Shown: positions 59,593 through 64,000 of the stretch, piece after piece
How the letters are laid out: each line of letters begins with the position of its first letter
How positions within the stretch are numbered: position 1 is the stretch's first letter
NCBI RefSeq assembly: GCF_023015985.1
Contig: NZ_JALKAO010000001.1
Location: 682,001 to 746,000 of the forward strand
Direction: 5' to 3'
Source: Marivita sp. S6314
GTDB lineage: Bacteria; Pseudomonadota; Alphaproteobacteria; Rhodobacterales; Rhodobacteraceae
DNA: 64,000 bases
The notes under the pieces: generated by a model
The model's input: only the letters and a program-made list of their open reading frames with translations
Told to the model about the DNA's origin: nothing
Databases searched by the model: none
Program-made: the position numbers and the translations under genes

Positions 59593-59758
59593 TTATCCCT
59601 CCGAATGAAACTCAGGCGTTTCCCGCACCTGCGAGAAACAGATGCATCAAATATCGGTTGTCCTTCCCCGCATTTCAAGCGTCGAGATGCGGGGGATCGG
59701 GTAAAAAATACATTTGATTTGCATTTTTCAGAGGGAAAACGTCAGAATTGGCTGAAAT
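59593..59758 (-). promoter_or_regulatory. structured leader of the Bax-inhibitor gene
   Basis: CCCCGCAT (59666-59673) pairs with ATGCGGGG (59687-59694), and a second, weaker GTTTC/GAAAC hairpin lies nearer the gene. Some alphaproteobacterial ybhL genes have a conserved leader RNA, but I could not match it. The DUF1127 gene ends at 59759, so the region also serves as its 3' end. Confidence 0.35.
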
Positions 59759-59980
59759 TCAGCGTTTCCAAGGGGCTGTTGTGTCCCAGATCGGCCGCGC
59801 GGCTTCTGCCGCTGCGACATCTTGCGCAATCCCGATATCCGCCAGCAGATGCGCGTCAAGCGCCGCCAGTTGCGCGCGGCTGCGCCGCAGGGCCAGAGCG
59901 GCATTCACGCGCTCCAGAACGGTTGCTTGCGACGTCCGGGCGTAAGACCGGCCAAATACGTTTTCCATCATGCTCATCAT
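59759..59980 (-). CDS. DUF1127 small protein
   Basis: The 73-residue protein has the DUF1127 helix pattern RVNAALALRRSRAQLAALDAHLLADIGIAQDVAAAEAARPIW. Such Arg-rich proteins are often linked to stress responses or RNA binding. It is the second DUF1127 gene in the window. It is divergent from a LysR gene, a pairing common in this group. Confidence 0.87.
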   Translation of the reverse strand: MMSMMENVFGRSYARTSQATVLERVNAALALRRSRAQLAALDAHLLADIGIAQDVAAAEAARPIWDTTAPWKR

Positions 59981-60056
59981 GTCACTACCCTTTCACATCC
60001 GTGATGAATTTCACTCAACCCATCGTCTTGCCTGATGCATATGGGCTTGTTATGCT

Positions 60057-60073
60057 CATTTGTGAAACGAATG
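60057..60073. promoter_or_regulatory. candidate LysR-type binding site
   Basis: CATT-TGTGAAACG-AATG is an inverted repeat with an ATT-N9-AAT core, the LysR T-N11-A format. It lies between the divergent DUF1127 and LysR genes, about 33 nt upstream of the LysR start. Confidence 0.45.
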
Positions 60074-60105
60074 TTTTTGAACTCAATCATCAAGGAATGT
60101 GATGT

Positions 60106-60984
60106 ATGCGCAATCTGGACATCACGACGCTTCGATCCTTCATCGCCGTTTCAGATTCCGGCGGTGTGACGCGCGCGGCGGCTTTCCTGAACCTCACGCA
60201 ATCGGCGGTGTCGATGCAGATCAAACGGCTGGAAGAAAGTCTTGATCTGACGCTGCTCGATCGGCAGGGGCGCGGGGTTGCGCTGACCTCTGCGGGGGAA
60301 CAACTGCTCACATATGCCCGGCGCATCGTTGAACTGAACGACGAGGTTTACGGCAAGCTGACCAATACGGTCTGGGAGGGCGAGGTGGTCCTCGGCGTGC
60401 CGCATGACATCATCTATCCCGCGATCCCCAATGTCATGAAAGCCATGCAGCGGGATTTCCCAAGGGTCAAAGTGCAGTTGCTCAGCTCGTACACCAGTGA
60501 CCTCAAGGATCAGTTCGCGCGCGGTACGGTGGATGTCATCCTCACAACAGAAACCAAACCCGACAGCACGGCCGAAATTCTGATGAAAGTCCCGTTGCGC
60601 TGGTACGGCGCGCCCGGTGGGCAGGCGTGGAAAAACTCACCGATCCCGGTGGCGTTTGGCAATCACTGCTCGTTCCGACCGGTGGCCTTGCGCAGTCTGG
60701 AAGACAAGGGCGCAACCTGGGATCTGGTTCTCACCTCCGACAGTGACCGCGCCATTGACGTGGCGGTCAGCGCCGATCTGGCGATCACGTCGGTGCTCGA
60801 AGGACACGAACCCCCACAATTCGAAGCGATTCCCAGCAGCGCGGATTTGCCCGATCTGGGGCATCAATCGGTTGCGCTTTACCGTGGAACTGCGCGGTCG
60901 CAGATCATCGAGCCGCTCTGCACCTTGCTGCGCCGCGAATTTGCGTCGATCTCGGGTGTCGATCTGCGGGCCGCTGCCGAATAA
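60106..60984 (+). CDS. LysR-family transcriptional regulator
   Basis: The 292-residue protein has the N-terminal winged HTH (LDITTLRSFIAVSDSGGVTRAA, then LNLTQSAVSMQIKRLEESLDLTLLDRQGRGV) and a periplasmic-binding-like effector domain. The co-inducer is unknown. It probably controls the divergent DUF1127 gene, judging from position and the candidate site between them. Confidence 0.92.
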   Translation: MRNLDITTLRSFIAVSDSGGVTRAAAFLNLTQSAVSMQIKRLEESLDLTLLDRQGRGVALTSAGEQLLTYARRIVELNDEVYGKLTNTVWEGEVVLGVPHDIIYPAIPNVMKAMQRDFPRVKVQLLSSYTSDLKDQFARGTVDVILTTETKPDSTAEILMKVPLRWYGAPGGQAWKNSPIPVAFGNHCSFRPVALRSLEDKGATWDLVLTSDSDRAIDVAVSADLAITSVLEGHEPPQFEAIPSSADLPDLGHQSVALYRGTARSQIIEPLCTLLRREFASISGVDLRAAAE

Positions 60985-60987
60985 CCG

Positions 60988-61953
60988 TCAGTCCCTGATG
61001 CGGATCACCACTTTGCCCGTGGATTTCCGCGATCGCAGCAACTCAAGCCCCTCTGCAACCTGGTCAAATGGCAGGGCGTGGCTGACATGCGGTTTCAGCT
61101 TTCCGTCGGCATACCACTCCAGAAGCGTGGCAAGGCTCTTGGTGACGATGTCGGGCCGGAATTGCAGGTATCCGCCCCAATACACCCCCAGCACGGACAG
61201 GTTCTTGACCAGCAGATGGTTCGATTTGATCTGCGGAACCGTGCCACTGGCAAACCCGATGGGCAGCAACCGCGCTTCCGGATTGCAGGATCGGAAGGCA
61301 GCGTCAAACTGTTCGCCACCAACCGGATCATAGACCACATCCGCCCCGCCCAGGGATTTCATCTCGGCGCGGATATCGGCGGAGTGCGCATCAATCAGAT
61401 GATCGGCACCGGCGGCCTGTGCCGCCTTGAGCTTGTCTGCCCCGCGCGCGCAGGCCACGACAGTCGCGCCCATCAGCTTGCCGATTTCAACCGCCGTCAG
61501 CCCGACACCCCCGGCGGCCCCCAATACCAGAAGGGTTTCTCCCGGTTGCAGGCGGGCCCGGTGGTCAAGCGCCAGATGACTGGTGCCATAGGCGATCTGG
61601 AACGCCGCCGCATCGACCATCGGCATGTCATCCGGCAGGCGCACAGCGCGCGCGGCGTCAAAACAGCCAAACTCCGCAAGCCCCCCCTGCCCGCCAAACA
61701 CCGCGACACGATCCCCGACAGCAAGACCGCTCACCGAGTCGCCGACCGCATCAACACGCCCCGCGACTTCCATCCCCAGGGTAAATGGCAGGTCCGGGGT
61801 GTCCTGATATGTGCCTTTGACCATCAGAAGATCGGCGAAATTCAGTCCACAGGCGTGAATCTCGACGCGAATCTCTCCAGAAGCAGGCTCTGGCATTAGG
61901 GTTTCCTTAAAGCCTGGCGTGGCATCATGGCTCTGAACTTGAAACGCCTTCAT
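60988..61953 (-). CDS. NADPH:quinone oxidoreductase-family protein (zinc-independent MDR)
   Basis: The 321-residue protein has HACGLNFADLLMVKGTYQD near residue 33, the Rossmann motif LLVLGAAGGVGLTAVEIGKLMGA near 145 and VVYDPVGGEQFDAAF near 220. It lacks zinc ligands, as in QOR-type enzymes. It may reduce quinones or enoyl-type substrates. The ATG at 61953 follows AGGACAATCCT. Confidence 0.88.
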   Translation of the reverse strand: MKAFQVQSHDATPGFKETLMPEPASGEIRVEIHACGLNFADLLMVKGTYQDTPDLPFTLGMEVAGRVDAVGDSVSGLAVGDRVAVFGGQGGLAEFGCFDAARAVRLPDDMPMVDAAAFQIAYGTSHLALDHRARLQPGETLLVLGAAGGVGLTAVEIGKLMGATVVACARGADKLKAAQAAGADHLIDAHSADIRAEMKSLGGADVVYDPVGGEQFDAAFRSCNPEARLLPIGFASGTVPQIKSNHLLVKNLSVLGVYWGGYLQFRPDIVTKSLATLLEWYADGKLKPHVSHALPFDQVAEGLELLRSRKSTGKVVIRIRD

Positions 61954-62246
61954 AGGATTGTCCTGTCTGGAATTATCATTTACCTGCGCAGCGTTACGCG
62001 CTTGCCGTCGCCGCCGCAAGCGCCCCACACAGCGTCAAATCACAATCGCTGAAAGGACGTCGTTAACGTTTTTTTATCATTTTTGTCGGTTCCCAAGCAA
62101 AATTCTTGCTCCAACTCATGTCATGCTATAGCGTCGACGCACCAACAATCGGATAGGTTGTTTCTTGGGGTTACTCTTAGCCAGGATATCCGCAATGCCA
62201 ACCGACAGTAAAAAAAGTTCCGATTGATCTGACGAAAGGGAGCACG
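61954..62246. other. intergenic region upstream of the XRE regulator
   Basis: This region of about 290 nt between divergent genes has a TATAGC -10-like element at 62127-62132 with TTCTTG about 18 nt before it. It also has AT-rich DNA around 62060-62100. No dyad or small gene stands out. Confidence 0.4.
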
Positions 62247-62630
62247 ATGGCACATCCTGTTGACATACATGTTGGAAAACGGGTCCGGCATCGTCGGTGG
62301 TTGGTGGGCATGACCCAACAACAACTCGCCGAAAAAGTGGGAATCAAGTTTCAGCAAATCCAGAAATACGAAACCGGCGCAAATCGCGTCAGCGCATCCC
62401 GGCTTTGGGATATCGCTGATGCGCTCGACGTGCCGGTGGCGTTTTTCTTTGAAGGCATCGAAGAGGCACAACAAGAAGGCGCGGCTCCAGCCACGGCGTC
62501 TGATGCGGTCCCCTCTGACCTGTTGGGCGATAAAGAAGCGCTGGATCTGGTCCGGTCGTACTATGCGATTCCGGAAAATCAGCGGCGTCGCCTGTTCGAA
62601 CTGGCACGCGTTCTGTCGGACGTTGCATGA
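62247..62630 (+). CDS. XRE-family helix-turn-helix regulator
   Basis: The 127-residue protein has an HTH of the Cro/C1 type (GKRVRHRRWLVGMTQQQLAEKVGIKFQQIQKYETGANRVSASRLWDIADAL) and a C-terminal helical tail (EALDLVRSYYAIPENQRRRLFELARVLSD). This tail is common in a widespread alphaproteobacterial group of XRE proteins that are host chromosomal regulators rather than phage repressors. A good ribosome binding site GAAAGGGAG precedes the ATG. Confidence 0.9.
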   Translation: MAHPVDIHVGKRVRHRRWLVGMTQQQLAEKVGIKFQQIQKYETGANRVSASRLWDIADALDVPVAFFFEGIEEAQQEGAAPATASDAVPSDLLGDKEALDLVRSYYAIPENQRRRLFELARVLSDVA

Positions 62631-62686
62631 ATTGAACCGTCGCCTAAGGTGGCCCGATCTAACGGGCGACGCTTAGGGGGCGATTC

Positions 62687-63496
62687 ATGACCAGGTTTTC
62701 CAGCACCGAAGCCACCGACCTCTGGGCGGTGGCTGAACGTATGGCGGACGCCGCGCGGGATGCGATCCTGCCGCATTTCCGGTCACGCAACCTCAGCACC
62801 GACAACAAACTGGCATCCGGCTTCGACCCCGTCACCATTGCAGACCGCGCCGCCGAAACGGCCATGCGCGCGGTGCTGGCCGAACACCGTCCCGATGACG
62901 GCATCCTTGGCGAAGAACATGGCAGCGTTGAGGGCACAACCGGCCTGACCTGGGTGCTTGATCCGATCGACGGCACGCGGTCGTTTATCAGCGGCACACC
63001 CACCTGGGGCGTCCTGATCGCGCTTTCCGATGACACCGGGCCGTTCATGGGCCTGATCGACCAGCCCTATGTCGGTGAACGCTTCATGGGCGGATTGGGA
63101 CAGGCCCGCTGGACCGGCCCCGGCCGCGATGATGTGCTGCAGACAACAACCACCGCGACGCTCGCAGACGCCACATTGTTTTCCACCTTCCCCGAGATCG
63201 GAACAGAGGACGAACGGCGCGCGTTCCAGCGCGTGTCCGAGGCGGTCAAACTGACACGCTACGGGTGCGACTGTTACGCCTACGCACTGCTCGCCGCCGG
63301 GCAAATCGACCTCGTAATCGAAGCCGGATTGAACGCCTATGACATCCAAGGGCCCATCGCGGTGATCGAGGCCGCAGGCGGCATCGTGACGGATTGGACC
63401 GGCGCCCCGGCACATCACGGCGGCACCGCGCTCGCCGCGGCAACGCCGGAATTGCACGCTCAGGCATTGAATAAACTTTGCGGTGCATCACAATGA
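62687..63496 (+). CDS. hisN: histidinol-phosphatase, inositol-monophosphatase family
   Basis: The 269-residue protein has GILGEEHGSV near residue 75, WVLDPIDGTRSFISGTPTWG near 93 and AYDIQGPIAVIEAAGG near 222, the metal-binding motifs of the IMPase fold. The RSFISG segment and length match HisN of alphaproteobacteria. It would supply the histidinol-phosphatase step that the monofunctional HisB lacks. The start has weak spacing but MTRFSSTEATDLWAVAERMADAARDAIL reads as the family N-terminus. Confidence 0.87.
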   Translation: MTRFSSTEATDLWAVAERMADAARDAILPHFRSRNLSTDNKLASGFDPVTIADRAAETAMRAVLAEHRPDDGILGEEHGSVEGTTGLTWVLDPIDGTRSFISGTPTWGVLIALSDDTGPFMGLIDQPYVGERFMGGLGQARWTGPGRDDVLQTTTTATLADATLFSTFPEIGTEDERRAFQRVSEAVKLTRYGCDCYAYALLAAGQIDLVIEAGLNAYDIQGPIAVIEAAGGIVTDWTGAPAHHGGTALAAATPELHAQALNKLCGASQ

Positions 63497-64000
63497 AAAC
63501 GCTTCTGAAAAACTGTCAACACATTCTGACGATGGATGACGATCTGCAAGAAATGACAGGTGTCGACATCCTGATTGAAAACGGGGGCATTCAGTCCATT
63601 GGAGCAGAGACCGAAACTGCCGATGTTCACATCGACGCGTCCCATTGCGTTGTCACCCCCGGCCTGGTGAACACGCATCACCACCTGTACCAAACCCTGA
63701 CACGGGCCGTGCCCGGCGGGCAGGACGCGTTGTTGTTCGGCTGGCTGCAAACGCTCTATCCGATCTGGTCCCGATTCGGGCCGGAAGAGATGTTTGTCTC
63801 GGCACAGATCGGACTGGCGGAACTGGCCTTGTCCGGCTGTTCGCTGACCTCTGACCACCTTTATCTCTATCCCAACGGCGCGCGTCTTGATGACACCATC
63901 GCGGCCGCGTCCGAGATCGGGATGCGCTTCCACCCGACGCGCGGCGCAATGAGCATCGGCGAAAGCGATGGCGGACTGCCGCCAGACAGCCTCGTCGAAG
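63493..64000 (+). CDS. amidohydrolase, 8-oxoguanine deaminase-like (partial, runs off the window)
   Basis: The first 169 codons are present. The start MKTLLKNCQHILTMDDD and the metal motif PGLVNTHHHLYQTLTRAVPGG near residue 60 match the atrazine-chlorohydrolase/8-oxoguanine deaminase group of the amidohydrolase superfamily. FGWLQTLYPIWSRFGPEEMF is also typical. It overlaps the hisN stop (ATGA), so it is co-translated with hisN. The C-terminal half lies outside, so the exact substrate is open. Confidence 0.82.
   Translation, partial: MKTLLKNCQHILTMDDDLQEMTGVDILIENGGIQSIGAETETADVHIDASHCVVTPGLVNTHHHLYQTLTRAVPGGQDALLFGWLQTLYPIWSRFGPEEMFVSAQIGLAELALSGCSLTSDHLYLYPNGARLDDTIAAASEIGMRFHPTRGAMSIGESDGGLPPDSLVE

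Overview
The window looks like a chromosomal segment of a Rhodobacterales (Roseobacter-group) alphaproteobacterium. The evidence is GC-rich codon use, long runs of genes joined by 4-nt ATGA/GTGA overlaps, proteins typical of that group (UPF0262, FolE2, metZ behind a SAM-II-type riboswitch, YciB, DUF1127 proteins, short RNase E/G), and a DUF1127 gene followed by four CCUCCUCCC hairpin sRNAs as in Rhodobacter. No phage, transposase, plasmid, CRISPR or rRNA features were seen. Two tandem tRNA-Gly(GCC) genes are the only tRNAs found.

Layout. 1-1845 (minus): 5-oxoprolinase pxpB-pxpC-pxpA. 1885-6779 (minus): infA, maf, a short RNase E/G gene and yacG, and upstream of infA a run of UPF0262, LMW phosphatase, SnoaL-like, GNAT and nitrilase-family genes. 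6842-8068 (minus): a BciB/FrhB-like Fe-S flavoprotein behind a 26-bp palindrome that fits the PpsR/CrtJ operator consensus. 8234-15924 (minus): division and cell-wall cluster mraZ-rsmH-ftsL-ftsI-murE-murF-mraY, preceded by about 0.6 kb of non-coding DNA with TGGG repeats in 10-bp phase. 16623-21071 (plus): cobalamin riboswitch, btuC, btuD, exbB, two exbD and tonB, with no receptor or binding-protein gene. 21080-22816: mrp, then divergently DUF1127 (ccaF1-like) and four CcsR-like sRNA hairpins. 23002-26190: valS, carrying a palindromic repeat inside its reading frame. 26540-35890 (minus): TPP decarboxylase, trkH, benE, folE2, metZ with riboswitch, and a UvrD/PcrA helicase.

36042-40715 (plus): FMN-dependent lactate-dehydrogenase-like enzyme and pyruvate carboxylase, a plausible lactate to pyruvate to oxaloacetate pair. 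Then a sulfotransferase, two tRNA-Gly and a GNAT. 42873-47272 (plus): hisB, hisH, hisA, hisF, hisE, interrupted by two minus-strand genes (a DUF2147 protein and a papain-like protease). 47450-49309 (plus): the most unusual locus, a 140-residue protein with two copies of a CxACCSGHD motif directly followed by a 478-residue MNIO (DUF692) enzyme that has an extra C-terminal domain. This is a candidate RiPP-type peptide-modification system. 49311-56583: CoA-binding protein, DUF2235 hydrolase, molybdenum hydroxylase large subunit, ornithine/lysine decarboxylase with a divergent Lrp regulator, yciB and an EamA transporter. 56678-64000: ftsY, a secreted small protein, a Bax-inhibitor-1 protein, DUF1127 with a divergent LysR regulator, a quinone oxidoreductase, an XRE regulator, hisN and the start of an 8-oxoguanine-deaminase-like amidohydrolase.

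Across the intergenic spaces there is a family of paired perfect palindromes (a 20-bp one followed within 0-3 nt by a 22-24-bp one, often centred on TTCGAA) and a separate 25-bp element placed just 3' of hisH and ftsY. All assignments come from reading motifs and context; no database search was run.
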